Of a DNA stretch of 64,000 bases, positions 11,850 through 22,652 are shown piece after piece. The position numbers were made by a program, and so were the translations under genes. Source of the stretch: Puccinia triticina (taxonomy: Eukaryota; Basidiomycota; Pucciniomycetes; Pucciniales; Pucciniaceae); NCBI RefSeq assembly GCF_026914185.1, contig NC_070568.1, positions 2,066,001-2,130,000 on the forward strand. Direction: 5' to 3'. How positions within the stretch are numbered: the stretch's first letter is position 1; each line of letters starts with the position of its first letter. The notes beneath the pieces were generated by a model that saw only the letters and a program-made list of their open reading frames with translations, was not told the DNA's origin and searched no databases.

Positions 11850-14800
11850 TTAATCTTTGTTTTTAGAGTTCTTGAATCTTCTTAGATATTTATCCGCATC
11901 TTTAATGTCCTTTTCTGGTAGCCATTCATCTTCATGAATTGGGTTCCTGTATCTTACAAGATATAATTTATCTTTCTCTCCTCTGATCTTTTTGTCTTTC
12001 AAGATCTTATGAATCTTCTTCTCCTCTGACTCTTCAAGTGGAGGTACTTCTGCTTCAGGTATTTCCTTGCGTAAAGGAAATAATTCAGCATCTGATTCAT
12101 TATAGTGTTTGAGTAAGCTTACTGGAAATGTAGGGTGTTTCTTTTCTAATTCTCCATATAGTTCCACTTCTACTGCATTTGGTCCATGTAATGCTTTAAC
12201 TACAAATGGTCCTACAAATGCATTCCTCAGTTTCTTAGGTCCTTTAATATTAGTAAAGTTTGTAGTTGATATTAATACTAAGTCTCCTACTTTGAAGCTG
12301 GGTACTTTGTGCTTTTTATCCCATTTTTCTTTGCTATATTCAAATGCATTATCCATGCTTTGTTGGGCGTGTTTTCTGGCTTTGTCCAGCATGTTCTTAA
12401 AGCTTGCTGCTGTGGGGTGTACTTCAACCAAGTCCTTTTTCAGGCTGTCTTGTGGTAGTCTGGGGTTCCATCCTTTCTCTAGAATAGCTGGTGTTTTCCC
12501 TGTTGATGCATGGGTTGATGTCCTGTAGGCTAGTTCTAGGGCTGGTAATAGTGTGACCCAGTCATGAGTAAACCCATCAGAGTCTTTGAACTCTAATCCA
12601 TAGGCACAGAATCTCCTTAGCATGTCTTCCAAAGTTTGGATCATTCTTTCTGCTAGCCCATCTGTTTGTGGATGGTATGCTGTTGAGAAAGAGAGTTTAG
12701 TGCCAAATAGGCGGTACAGTCCTCTCCATAGATCTGATGTAAATTTGGGATCCCTGTCACTGATGATGTTTTTGAATAAACCTGTCCATGAAATCACTTG
12801 TTGCCAAATCATTATGGCTGTGTCCATAGCTGTATCATCTTTGTGGCATGGTAAGAATATAGGTGTTTTACTAAATCTGTCTACAATAACTAGACATGCA
12901 TTATAGTTTTTCTTTCCTCCAGGTGGTAATCCTGTGACCCAGTCCATGTTAACTGTTTCCCATGGTCTAGTGGGTTCTTCTATTTTTATCATGTGCCCAA
13001 ACCTTTTGCCTGTTGCTTTATTTGCTCTCTGGCATCTTTCACATGTAGTACAGTATGTTTCTACATCTTGTTGCCATGTTGGCCACCATGCTAGGTTCCT
13101 AACTCTGTCCTCTGTTCTGTCTGAAGATAGGTGGCCAGATGATGTACTGTCATGGCATTCATGTAATAGTGTATTGATCAATACTCTGTCCATTACAGTT
13201 AGTACACATGTATGTTTGGATCTGTGATAGATGATTCCGTCAAACAGGTGGAATCTTCCCTCTTGGTATGATTTTTTCCATGGTGTGTCTAGTGCTGCAA
13301 TCAGGTCATCATCCTTTGAATCTGTTTTGGACAATATTTGTACTAGTAATGTACAGTTCTTGTCTTGTTTGTAACTATTTCTGATTTCTTCAAAGAATTC
13401 ATCTTCTAGTTCAGTAATGCTAATTCCCATAATTGGCAGTTCATCTGGGTCTTCAGGCGCCCAGGCTGGATTGTCTGGTGTGTTTGGTAGGGACCATCTA
13501 GAAAGTCCATCTGCATTTTTATGCAATCTCCCTTCTTTATGAATTATTGTCATGTTACCTCTGTACACTTGAATGGATATCTGCCATCTAAGCATATGTC
13601 TGTTAGAGGTTTTCATATTGATGAGTGATTTTAGTGCAATACAGTCTGTAATGACATCAAACACACTTCCATCTAGATAGTAGTGGAGTTTCTCTAGTGC
13701 CCAAACTAGGCATAGGCATTCCAGTTGACTTGCTCCATAGCGTGCCTCAGTCTTCTTGAGTTGTCTGGATATAAAACAAATGGGACCCTCTACTGGTTTA
13801 TCATTGATAATTTGTAGTTGGTGGAGGGCTGCTCCCAGTCCTTCCATTGAGGCATCCACGTATAACACAAATGGTTTCTTAAAATCTGGCATTAATAGTA
13901 GAGGTGCTCTAGTCAGGTGTTCTCTTATCTTATTAAATGCCATGTGTCTTTCTGTGGTCATTTCAAAGGCAGTATCATTAGAAGCTATCTCATACAAGCT
14001 TCTGGCCATAGCTGCATAGCCTTCTAGGTGTTGTCTGTAGTAGCTGGCAAATCCAAGAAAGCTTTGCATTTCTTTCTTGTTTGTTGGTGCTGGTTTCTGT
14101 AACACTGCTGCTACTTTATTCTGGTCTATGCATAATGCTAGTCCTGAAACTACATGTCCTAGTGCCTTAATTTCTGCAAATCCAAATGCACATTTTTTTA
14201 ATGAAATTTTCATGTTGACATTAATTATTTTTGTTAGAACTAGTTCTATTCTACTCATATGGTCTCCCCATGTTTCAGAGCATATAATTATGTCATCTAT
14301 GTATATAATCAGCCATCCCAGTCCAAGTTCTTCACAGAAGATGGTATTCATCATTCTTTGGAAATGTGATGGGGCATTTTTAATTCCAAAAGGCATTCTA
14401 AGGTACTCATAAACTCCTTTATGTGTTATAATTCTCAGGTATTTTCTTGCACGTTCTGTCACTACATTCGGATGAAATCCTTTCAAAGCATCCATACTTG
14501 TAATGTATTTAGCTTTGGCTAGGTTAGTCAGAGTCTCCTGTATCCTAGGTATAGGATATCTGTCTGGGACTGTGTAGGTGTTCAGTGCACGGAAATCTCC
14601 TACCATGCGTGATTTACCATTATGGTAGGTTATAATTACTGGTGTGGTTATTTCCACTTCTTCATTATTCCCTACTTTCCTGAGTACATTGAGCCTTACT
14701 AGTTCATCCAGGTGTTTGGCAAGCTCTTCCCTTGCTCTGGGACTTGCTGGATAAGCTGGTCTCCTTAGTAAAGGTGGGTAGGGGCGCTCAATGTTTAATG

Positions 14801-14879
14801 TTATGTCCACTTCGTGGCCTATAACTGCTCCTAGTGGTTCTTTATCTGATGCAAATGCAGTCTTGTTCCTATACAGCAT
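11850..14879 (-). CDS. Pol of element 2: RT, RNase H, integrase, chromodomain-like (1009 aa)
   Basis: Begins two codons after the in-frame TAA that ends gag-protease. Reverse transcriptase motifs include [17 protein letters not shown] and YIDD (codons near 14290-14308). RNase H has [13 protein letters not shown]. Integrase has the HHCC finger ([13 protein letters not shown] to CERCQRAN), then [17 protein letters not shown] and GLAERM as the catalytic triad. The last ~60 residues read [20 protein letters not shown], a chromodomain-like tail. All visible catalytic residues are present. The listed ATG need not be a real start, because Pol is normally made as a Gag-Pol fusion. Confidence 0.92.
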   Translation of the reverse strand: MLYRNKTAFASDKEPLGAVIGHEVDITLNIERPYPPLLRRPAYPASPRAREELAKHLDELVRLNVLRKVGNNEEVEITTPVIITYHNGKSRMVGDFRALNTYTVPDRYPIPRIQETLTNLAKAKYITSMDALKGFHPNVVTERARKYLRIITHKGVYEYLRMPFGIKNAPSHFQRMMNTIFCEELGLGWLIIYIDDIIICSETWGDHMSRIELVLTKIINVNMKISLKKCAFGFAEIKALGHVVSGLALCIDQNKVAAVLQKPAPTNKKEMQSFLGFASYYRQHLEGYAAMARSLYEIASNDTAFEMTTERHMAFNKIREHLTRAPLLLMPDFKKPFVLYVDASMEGLGAALHQLQIINDKPVEGPICFISRQLKKTEARYGASQLECLCLVWALEKLHYYLDGSVFDVITDCIALKSLINMKTSNRHMLRWQISIQVYRGNMTIIHKEGRLHKNADGLSRWSLPNTPDNPAWAPEDPDELPIMGISITELEDEFFEEIRNSYKQDKNCTLLVQILSKTDSKDDDLIAALDTPWKKSYQEGRFHLFDGIIYHRSKHTCVLTVMDRVLINTLLHECHDSTSSGHLSSDRTEDRVRNLAWWPTWQQDVETYCTTCERCQRANKATGKRFGHMIKIEEPTRPWETVNMDWVTGLPPGGKKNYNACLVIVDRFSKTPIFLPCHKDDTAMDTAIMIWQQVISWTGLFKNIISDRDPKFTSDLWRGLYRLFGTKLSFSTAYHPQTDGLAERMIQTLEDMLRRFCAYGLEFKDSDGFTHDWVTLLPALELAYRTSTHASTGKTPAILEKGWNPRLPQDSLKKDLVEVHPTAASFKNMLDKARKHAQQSMDNAFEYSKEKWDKKHKVPSFKVGDLVLISTTNFTNIKGPKKLRNAFVGPFVVKALHGPNAVEVELYGELEKKHPTFPVSLLKHYNESDAELFPLRKEIPEAEVPPLEESEEKKIHKILKDKKIRGEKDKLYLVRYRNPIHEDEWLPEKDIKDADKYLRRFKNSKNKD

Positions 14880-14885
14880 ATTGCG

Positions 14886-17800
14886 TTACTGTAATAGTTG
14901 ATCTACACTCAGTTTATCATTGAAATTAGCTTCTGCTAATTGTTCTCTTCCAAATCTCTCCTTTTCCTCATCATGTATTTCTACTTGTTCTACAGGTAAA
15001 GGCTCTTTGGATTTAAATAGGAATTTCTTCTTTTTATTGTCATTCCCAATAGTGAAGTATCTTTCTCTGCTATTGGTTATGTCAAATCCATAGATGTTTA
15101 AGTAGTCATTTCCTAGGATGAAGTGTTTACTTACTGCATCCTCTATTACAATGAATTCCACTGTCATTCTGACTGATCCTGTTGGGTGAGGAATTATTAT
15201 GGGGCATTCAAATACTCCTATTGGTTTCATGGTACTACTGGCACTGTTTATTCTTACTTTTCCTAGTGGTAGAAGAATATCCTTGTAATCTGGGCATAAT
15301 TTTATCAAGTATGTCTCAGGTACTACTGAGCAATATGCGCCACTGTCAAGTAACATTTCAGCTTCTCTACCATTAAACAGTATATGTGTAATGTTGGTTT
15401 TTCCAGCTGTGTAGCCTTTTCCTCTTGTAGGTTTAGTTTTCATCAGTCTAGCTTCCTGTATATTTCCTATAGGTTGTCCAGGATGCCATTCTTGTGGTAA
15501 ATTGTACTCTGTTTCAGCTTCAGCCATTGCTATGTCTATATTGATCATATTGCAAGACCCTGATGAGACTGATGACCCATCATCATGTGTTTCTTCTGTG
15601 TCTGATTGAGTCTTTTCTTCAGCTGTTTCTTCTGCTTCTATTTCAACATTGTTAATGTTTTTCTTTGGTTGAGGGCAGTTTGGTGATGTGTGGCCCATTT
15701 TACCACAGTTGTAGCACTTCTTATCCTTTTGATAACTCTGGTCTTTTGAAGTAGAAGGCTTCTTCTCTTCTGTTTTCTCATTTTTATCTCCCTGATATTT
15801 AGGCTTGTACCTTCTGCCAATGCGTGTACGTGTAGTTATATCTTCTAATGTGTTAACAATATCTTCTGTACTTGCATTGTAGGGTAGTCTACTTTTGATG
15901 GCATGCTCTAGATCTCCTCCACATTTTTTGAGGATTCTCAGGTGGACTTCATTGTCTGTTAAGTTGGGCCATATGGCTTTCAATCTATCTTTCTGAGAGA
16001 TGACCCATTTAGGTGGATTGTCCTTTTCAATATCAAAGGTGCTTTCATCAAATTTATTCTCAATTTTGAAGCGCCATGCTGGGCTTCCCCATTTGCTATT
16101 GATTTGTTCTTTCCACCATTCCCAAGATTGTTTGCCATGGGTTGAGCGTAAGTCTGTGAACCAGCGCTTGGCACAGCCTTTGAAGAGGCTATTCAGTCTC
16201 CCAGTAATTGAGGAATCACTAAGCTCAAAATCTTCTTGGTACAAATCAATTGTTTTGATGAAGTCCAAGTGGTCATATTCTCCTTCGCCTCTAAATGATG
16301 GCCAATCTTTAATTCTGGGTACATCTTTAGAGTTATCCCTCATAGTTTGGATACTTGGATTGTATGATTGTTCTTTCAAGAATGGTGTTGGTGGAACTGT
16401 GTACTCCTTTCTCAAGGGTGTTTCTTCCTCTGCCATTCTTCTGAAAGGATTACTAGATTGATGTGGTGGTACATCTTTTATTCCTTGTTTATATGGTGTC
16501 TGAACTTGTGGTTGCACCTGTATATTGTTGCCAATTTTTTGTGCTATATTATCCATGCTGGCCATAAGTTTACTCTGCATTTCATCAAACTTATTGTTAA
16601 TTTTGATGATTTCATCTGCCATATTGTCACTGTTGTGTATAATAAGTTGTTCTAGTTTATCAACTTTGTCCATTATCTCAATTATGTTTTCATCTTGAGT
16701 TTCACGGTTTTCTGACTCATGCTCACTATCTATTTTTAATTGGTCCAATTTACTGGTAATATCCAATCTGTTAATATCCGTATGTATTGCATTTAATTTG
16801 GCAATTACTGTAGTTTCTTTAGCATTTGTCTGAATTTCTGTAGTAACTTGTTGTAATTTATTGTTGTAATCTACAAGTCCTAATTTTATGTTGCTTATTT
16901 GTTGTATTATGCCTGTGGTTTTCTTAACCTCTGGTACAATAATTTTAATATCTTTAGCGCTATCCACCGCATGTTCTGTTAAATTTTTGATTTTAAAGGC
17001 ACTATCATGTACATTCTGGTGGATTGCATTGATTTTACTATCAATGTGCTCTATGTTTTTAATCAAGATTTGATTAAAAAAATCTTCCACTCGTGCTAGA
17101 GGCTCATTTGGGTCAATAAGCTCTTCAAGGTTTTCTGTCTTATCTTTTTTGTTGGTCCGTTTGACCTCTTTTGGCTGTTTACTAGGTTGTCTTTGCTTAT
17201 TCAAGCGTTGGACTTCTTGGCGCACTGTTTTATTGTTTCCTGTCGCTTGGGTCTCCCGCACAACAGTGCTTGGTTTCAATGTGTTATGTTTCTCTGGCTC
17301 GGTAACGTGTTTATATTGCTTCGCAGAAATTAAGATAGTTTCTTTCTTGGACTGTAGGACATGCTCTTTAGGAATAGGTAAGACAGGCTCTTTAGATAAT
17401 GCGGTCTGTTTGGCAGATGAAGAAATGATCTCTGTATTAGAAAACAGGTTAAGGTGTGAAACGACAGGCTCTGTGTTGGAAATATAGGGTTGTTTGCTCA
17501 TAATGTCGGGTTTACCATGCTGAGATGAAGAGGGTACCGGTATATAGTTGTTAGGACTGTTACCTATTCCTTGATCGCGTCCTTGACCTCCATGAGTACT
17601 CGGGCCATGCGGAACGTTTATTTCCATTTGTTCTCGCCCTTCTTTGGCTTGCGCTCGTAAGGTTTCGGCTTCGATCCCAACGCTGCCGGTTTGGTTCGGT
17701 CGATTTTCGGGATTTTGTACGGCTTCTTCGGATTGCGCTCTTTGCTTTCCTTTGCCGGTTGTTTGTTCTTCTCGAGGACCTTGGTATGTTTGCGCTCCGT

Positions 17801-18182
17801 GTACGGGTTCCAGCCGTCCGAGTGCTTTGTCAAGATCTCCTTCCACGGGAGGAATTTCTGGACGACTTTGAATGAGGAGATCACCTGTTCGAGGTACGAC
17901 TTGAGGAGATCCATCTCGTCGTAGTTCTTGGCGTTCAAGTATGCGGCCTTCGTCGCTTTGAATATCGCTATCGCGTCCTCCTGTGCTTTGTTGAGGACTA
18001 GGGCCAAGCGACGTTAATATGGAGTCTTCGGCGTTAGTAAACTTAGATGGTGTATTGACTAACCTCGAGGGGGTGCCTCGGTTACTACCTCGAGTTCGTC
18101 CTCCTCGGCCTTGCCTTCCTCGACCTCTTTTGGTGGGGGGAGGGTTCGCTGAGTGGTCTTTTCCTGATCTGGTATAGACCAT
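14886..18182 (-). CDS. Gag-protease of element 2 (1098 aa)
   Basis: Low-complexity Arg/Gly/Ser-rich N-terminus, a long helical middle segment and a capsid-like region around WPSFRGEGEYDHLDF. A CCHC knuckle (CYNCGKMGHTSPNC, codons near 15680-15719) follows, then a retropepsin with intact LLDSGAY (near 15337-15357). The frame ends in TAA. Pol continues in the same frame after that one codon, so either a nonsense mutation or stop-codon readthrough separates the two. In element 1 the same position is open. Confidence 0.92.
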   Translation of the reverse strand: MVYTRSGKDHSANPPPTKRGRGRQGRGGRTRGSNRGTPSRLVNTPSKFTNAEDSILTSLGPSPQQSTGGRDSDIQSDEGRILERQELRRDGSPQVVPRTGDLLIQSRPEIPPVEGDLDKALGRLEPVHGAQTYQGPREEQTTGKGKQRAQSEEAVQNPENRPNQTGSVGIEAETLRAQAKEGREQMEINVPHGPSTHGGQGRDQGIGNSPNNYIPVPSSSQHGKPDIMSKQPYISNTEPVVSHLNLFSNTEIISSSAKQTALSKEPVLPIPKEHVLQSKKETILISAKQYKHVTEPEKHNTLKPSTVVRETQATGNNKTVRQEVQRLNKQRQPSKQPKEVKRTNKKDKTENLEELIDPNEPLARVEDFFNQILIKNIEHIDSKINAIHQNVHDSAFKIKNLTEHAVDSAKDIKIIVPEVKKTTGIIQQISNIKLGLVDYNNKLQQVTTEIQTNAKETTVIAKLNAIHTDINRLDITSKLDQLKIDSEHESENRETQDENIIEIMDKVDKLEQLIIHNSDNMADEIIKINNKFDEMQSKLMASMDNIAQKIGNNIQVQPQVQTPYKQGIKDVPPHQSSNPFRRMAEEETPLRKEYTVPPTPFLKEQSYNPSIQTMRDNSKDVPRIKDWPSFRGEGEYDHLDFIKTIDLYQEDFELSDSSITGRLNSLFKGCAKRWFTDLRSTHGKQSWEWWKEQINSKWGSPAWRFKIENKFDESTFDIEKDNPPKWVISQKDRLKAIWPNLTDNEVHLRILKKCGGDLEHAIKSRLPYNASTEDIVNTLEDITTRTRIGRRYKPKYQGDKNEKTEEKKPSTSKDQSYQKDKKCYNCGKMGHTSPNCPQPKKNINNVEIEAEETAEEKTQSDTEETHDDGSSVSSGSCNMINIDIAMAEAETEYNLPQEWHPGQPIGNIQEARLMKTKPTRGKGYTAGKTNITHILFNGREAEMLLDSGAYCSVVPETYLIKLCPDYKDILLPLGKVRINSASSTMKPIGVFECPIIIPHPTGSVRMTVEFIVIEDAVSKHFILGNDYLNIYGFDITNSRERYFTIGNDNKKKKFLFKSKEPLPVEQVEIHDEEKERFGREQLAEANFNDKLSVDQLLQ
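17618..18007 (-). CDS. Overlapping ORF in +1 frame inside the gag N-terminal region, element 2
   Basis: A 129-residue ORF within gag, one frame forward, as in element 1. The first ~75 residues have a helical, amphipathic pattern (DEMDLLKSYLEQVISSFKVV, then LPWKEIL). The tail is strongly basic and Pro-rich. The overlying gag frame here is low-complexity. GC-rich sequence falls off near its end at 17618. I recognise no family and see no clear residue-level match to the element 1 ORF; shared position, frame and composition are the evidence. Confidence 0.55.
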   Translation of the reverse strand: MALVLNKAQEDAIAIFKATKAAYLNAKNYDEMDLLKSYLEQVISSFKVVQKFLPWKEILTKHSDGWNPYTERKHTKVLEKNKQPAKESKERNPKKPYKIPKIDRTKPAALGSKPKPYERKPKKGENKWK

Positions 18183-18264
18183 ATCGGGAGGGAACTTAGA
18201 TAGTTATTGGTTTGTTTGTTGTTTTTATGTCTTTGTTGGTTTTATGTCAAAAAAGAAATAAAAG

Positions 18265-18513
18265 CTAACCTTCGAGTAATTTGAGTGCCGCGGCCTTCGG
18301 GTCGAACTGTTTCTCGATAATCCTGGCGGGTAGCGTAGCCGGGTGCGGTCGTTTCCTCTCTTGGTACGGGCTAAGGAAGAAGCCCGGTGGGAAAGAGGCG
18401 GTGCGTTCGGCTTTCTTCTCCGGTTTCTCGGTTTTCGCGGTCTTCGGATCAGCGGACTTGGTGGTATCCGGGTAGTTGTCGACTAGTTTAGCGGCTGGCA
18501 CGGGAGCAGACAC
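18265..18513 (-). CDS. Small basic ORF1 upstream of gag, element 2 (82 aa)
   Basis: Lys/Pro/Ala-rich, ending 82 bases before the gag start. It shares the FDPK...LLE ending with the longer ORF1 of element 1 (881-1600). No signal peptide or known domain. The two are probably equivalent leader ORFs; function unknown. Confidence 0.5.
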   Translation of the reverse strand: MSAPVPAAKLVDNYPDTTKSADPKTAKTEKPEKKAERTASFPPGFFLSPYQERKRPHPATLPARIIEKQFDPKAAALKLLEG

Positions 18514-18585
18514 TAAAGTCGGGGTAATGAGATAAAATGGCAGAAATGTTTTTTAATGTTTTAGTTTTTATGTATTTTATATGTA

Positions 18586-18612
18586 CTAGACTTTTAAGGC
18601 GGCTGCGCCGCC
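18586..18612 (-). other. Helitron 3' terminal hairpin and CTAG end
   Basis: Stem GGCGGC/GCCGCC, spacer of 8 bases, CTAG, then T in the flank on the minus strand. Confidence 0.85.
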
Positions 18613-19458
18613 GCTCGTTTTAGAATATGAAGAAGTCATACCTCTGAGAGTTGATCAAGTTCGGAATTTTGATGAAAAGTCTCTTGATTTCCCCCAATCC
18701 TTATCCTTGAGGCAAATGATCCGGCAAGCCTCCCATGATGCAGCAGATCGCGACACAACAAGAATCTTGAAGTCCTTTCTCGACTATGATCACTGCTGTA
18801 ACTCGAATCATCGCCACAACGACTGTTGTAACTCCAATCCGCGCTAGAAAGGGATTGTTCTTCGTCGAATACCAACCTGCATATGAGTTAGAAAAAAACA
18901 CCATTCATATATGAAAAATTGAAGAACTGTTTACACGCAGGAGTGGGAGGCGGATCGTGGAACTGCTAAGTTTAACATATGAAAGTTGAGAAATTGTAAG
19001 GTTATAGCAGCAGGTGATAGCAACTCAAAGGCGGACTCTGCTTTCCATGAAGAGTTCGCGTTGACCTTTTAATTGTCCTCAATCATAATGGTTGAGAGAA
19101 CGCGTAGGTGGCTACCTATCACTCCCCATGAGTCACACAAACGAACAGGTGCGAGCTCGACCCGTCATCAACGTCTATTTCAACTCGAACAGTATTTAGA
19201 TTGGAAGAGGTGCGACTCGCTTTTTTTATTCAACTCTTTCAAACACAAGAAAAGTAAAAGCGAACAACAAGTACGAGGAATACGGTCTGGTTACGTCGAG
19301 CACAATCACTTGGTTGAGTCTTCTGGGATTTGCCAACAGCACAGACGAATCAAGATAAGTACCCGCGCGTGGAACTGCAGGTACTAATCACGAGCCTTAA
19401 GATGAGGGGTTTTGCCGTTGCCTCTATCGAGAGTGCCGCTCGACACCTGAAAATCGCG
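18613..19458. other. Helitron 3' subterminal region, no clear gene
   Basis: Only short frames. A minus frame at 18636-18875 (Ser-rich, 79 residues) has no recognisable domain and no obvious paralog in the element. Confidence 0.4.
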
Positions 19459-20227
19459 TCAGTTTACAATCACCTGTGAGGTTGAATGGACTGAAAAGCT
19501 GACCTTCACTCTAACCATATCTCGGTCTCGATTCCAGCCCGCTAAAGTTCCGCGGAATAAGACTCGCCGACCCGCCGTAAAAACTTCTGTGGCTCGGCCC
19601 GAGAACAAGTTCCGGGGAATAACGTACTCGACGACCATAGCCCCGTCGTGGGGATCCTAAGAAACCGGGAATAAGCGGCACTGCCGACAGATCGAGCAGA
19701 ATTTTAACTTACGTTCTCATCGATACCGTCGTGTTTCACAATTACTGATAACATTCCTTGCGGTTCGGGGTTTATTTCAGGATCAATGCACCCCTCTACA
19801 AGGCCAAGGGATTCGATTCGCGTCTCTTGGAAGGCAAACGTGTTGGGAACTTCCCGCTTCCCGTCGACGTCAATCAGCAGGAAAGGCATCTCGTGTTGCT
19901 TGGCCCCAACGAGAAACCCTTCTAGTGCGTAAAGTTTGCCGTAAGTTAACTTGTTTGCTATTGTGGTGCGATACATCAACCTGACACATGCATGGTCATC
20001 CGGACTGGTCAAGCCGCCGGCGACATGGTATTTGCCGCGGGTCATGAGCTCAACGTTTTTCCCACCGAGGTCCGATCCATCAAAAGACTTTGAATTAAGA
20101 ATTTGGGTGAGTTATTCATCGATTTCTGTGAGATACAAGTTTAAATATTATTTACCGTGTGTGTTACAGCAAAAGTCCCTTCGAAATTGAACCAAGCGTA
20201 TTTCTCGAGAGGGCTGATTGTGAGCAT
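19459..20227 (-). CDS. OB-fold-like gene A of the Helitron (three exons, ~214 aa)
   Basis: Model on minus: exon 1 20227-20156, exon 2 20087-19713, exon 3 19656-19459. All junctions are phase 0, with donors GTAAAT and GTAAGT. Exon 1 starts MLTISPLEKYAWFNFEGTF. Exon 2 holds GKLYALEGFLVGAKQ. Exon 3 holds EYVIPRNLF and AGRRVLFRGTLAGWNRD. The same exon plan and matching segments occur in genes B (21048) and C (29259). The pattern of short beta strands with LEG/RG turns suggests two OB-like barrels, as in single-strand-DNA-binding proteins. That is inference from the pattern; no fold search was run. It is divergent from gene B and probably serves Helitron replication. Confidence 0.6.
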
Positions 20228-21047
20228 GCTTCCTTTTTGGTCAATGATATATTTAAGTCTAATGTTGGATCGTGGAACCATTAATTGTGGATCAATCCAA
20301 ACTTGATTGATGCTTTAAAGCAGTTGTCTCGCATGAGAGCGCGAAGTCTTCCGGATACCATCTGTCACCCACGAAGGTTCCCTTTCGAAGTCTCTATCGC
20401 GTTGTGTGTGCGGAAGCGCGACGAACAGGGGTTTTACCCTTGCGACAGTAGCTATTACTTTGACGGGTTCTCTACCAGCCAGCCAAAGAAGTCGTAATTC
20501 TCATGTCAACCAGGCTCAACTCGACAAGATGTCGGTAACGTACTTGCAATCTTTCTAAGCCCCGTTGTCATTCCCTCAGTTAATAATATGTAGATGAAGA
20601 CAACACCATTAAGTAGAGAGGGCCAAGCAGAAGCATGCCTCCCAGGAACAAGGGTCGAGCGCGGATTACGGAACATTCGATGGTTAACTCAGGTTAGTCC
20701 GGCCATGGAGGCCTGTATCCAGTCACCAAAACTATGGCCTCCATGGCGGCCGTGACCAGAATAGAGCCCCTAGTAACCCTGACCCCACATGAGGTCAATA
20801 TTAGTGAAAGTGCCTCGGTGCTAGGCCAAAAGGCCCTTCATTTTAATATTTTTGCGTATGGCAGGCAACGATCATGGACCATGTTACAGCATGCTCGAGA
20901 GTTGAGCGCGCCAAGTCAAGGTTTGACTATAAATAGTATGAATGTTGTTCCTTCGAACACTCAACAGTTTTCATCCATCATAAGCTACCCCCAAACCACG
21001 TTTGAACATCCTCCTATTCTTTCGCAAAACTACCGATACTCACGAAA
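20228..21047. promoter_or_regulatory. Divergent promoter region between OB-like genes A and B
   Basis: 820 bp between two start codons pointing away from each other. TATAAATAG at about 20929 lies ~115 bases before gene B. An AT-rich TTAAATATAT-type word near 20245 on the minus strand could serve gene A. Palindromic GGCCATGGAGGCC-like words lie near 20702 and 20736. Overlapping frames here (e.g. 20734-21135) look like chance. Confidence 0.4.
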
Positions 21048-21847
21048 ATGTTCCTTGTGGACCCAAATTTCTCACAGTTCAATGAGGAAACTCGACTGCG
21101 CTTTTATGGCAAGTTCATATCTGTTGGAGAGGTGAGTTATCATTTATAATCTTCTTCGGGCTACCATTCTTATACGGCCCTAGGCTCTTCAAATGCTTAG
21201 GCTTCCCGACGGGAGAACTCCGCTTGCTAGCAGAACACTTGCTCGGTCAACGGGCGTGTGGAACGGCGGGCGAAGTGTTCTTCCTGTGCTCTTGAAGACC
21301 TCAGACGATTCTGACACTCAACTTGAAAAGGGGAGATTGTATTCTCTGGAGGGTCAAATTACCGGGATAGACTCGTTGGGTGTGCCGAGGTTTACATGGA
21401 TTCCAGGGGATCAACGCCTGAGCAATTTAGGAAAGCGCTATGCTGAGTGGCAGCGAGTCAGGGTTTCCGGAGTTGGAGTAATCAAGAAAGTTCGTGTTGT
21501 CGAGATAGGGAGTGGTACCGAAGATGACCTTATTGATATCACGGTCGAACATTTGGCAGAGGTACGCTTCTCTAATCATCTCCGGAACATTATCCCTCAT
21601 AATTAGGTGCTAACGCTTCAATACGTAGGCCCGGTTTGGCGGAGCCATGCGCGTGCAATGCCTGTTGGGCTGGAAGTTCTGTAAGGTGCCCGAAGATACG
21701 ACGTTGTATGTTGGAAGTAAGATATTTTACGAAGGTGTTCTCGACGGCTGGGCATCTTCCTGTGGTCGCATGGTCATCGAGGTCAGCAGTAAAACGTTGG
21801 TTGGAGATTTTCGCGCCACAGCTATTGACTTGAACCTCACCCATTAG
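21048..21847 (+). CDS. OB-fold-like gene B of the Helitron (three exons, 226 aa)
   Basis: Exons 21048-21131, 21184-21561 and 21629-21847, all phase 0. Donors are GTGAGT and GTACGC; a CTAAC branch site precedes the second acceptor. Exon 1 starts MFLVDPNFSQFNEETRLRF. Exon 2 holds KGRLYSLEGQITGIDS and QRVRVSGVGVIKKVRVVE. Exon 3 holds LYVGSKIFYEGVLDGWAS. It aligns exon by exon with genes A and C. It is the only member on the plus strand. An alternative 3' end is possible (donor GTCAGC near 21782, acceptor TAG at 21847, stop at ~21931). Function inferred as single-strand-DNA binding; unproven. Confidence 0.6.
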
Positions 21848-22652
21848 GTTCGCAGCGCAACTGTAAATTTTGCTGATATCCAGCTCGCGAGATCGACACT
21901 TTCACCTGATTCGGACGTCTACGCCTATTAATGTTGTAATTGGCTGCCTACGATATGTTAGAGCTGCAAGCCTGCGTTGGGAGAAATTTTTGAAGTTTTG
22001 TGGTGTCACAGTTGCAAGAACATGGAGGGGCTTGTGACGAAACAGATATCTGTGACGCTTGTTCTTTCGAACAAAGATTTTGCTTAGCATGTACTTTTTG
22101 TCATCTAGTGTTGGTGGTAAGTCGACGTTAACTTCCGAGATGTTTGAGTCCCTTCCTTATGCGTAATAAGGTAAAATATGTGTGAAATTTAAAAGGCAAG
22201 ACCATGAGAGCAGCCAGAGATAACAACATAAATCATGTCATAAATACATCCCATATAAGACTCCCTGATCCTTGGCTGGGCAGGTAATGTGGAGGGTGGC
22301 TGATTCTGGATTAGATATTGGGTCATACACGGAAACTTCGTTTGAGATGGCATCGGATACATGATGGAAATTCAAAAAAAACACCGCAAAAATTGTAGAC
22401 TCGCGAGGCCTTCTTCCAGATGACATGGAATCTCTGAAACGTGGAACGTTAATATCCGGCGTGGTACTACTTCTATTTCTCTTTAAAACTATCAGCTATT
22501 GTATCCTAAAATGACCTCGGATGTTGTTACTGTGTGTTTCCTCCATCTTGAAGTCTACAGACGGAGCTTAAGAATATACTTCTTCCTCCTGGACTTCACC
22601 TGTGGTGCAACAATGTATCAGTGAAACCCGCGCAATTTGATGACGAACAAGA
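21848..22652. other. Spacer between gene B and the helicase 3' end
   Basis: Contains only short frames. A minus frame at 22238-22426 (62 residues) is protein-like but has no recognised domain; it could be a relic of another exon. Confidence 0.35.

Noticed and set aside
20734..21135. 133-residue plus frame overlapping exon 1 of gene B
   Set aside because: Out of frame with the better-supported spliced model and without a paralog.
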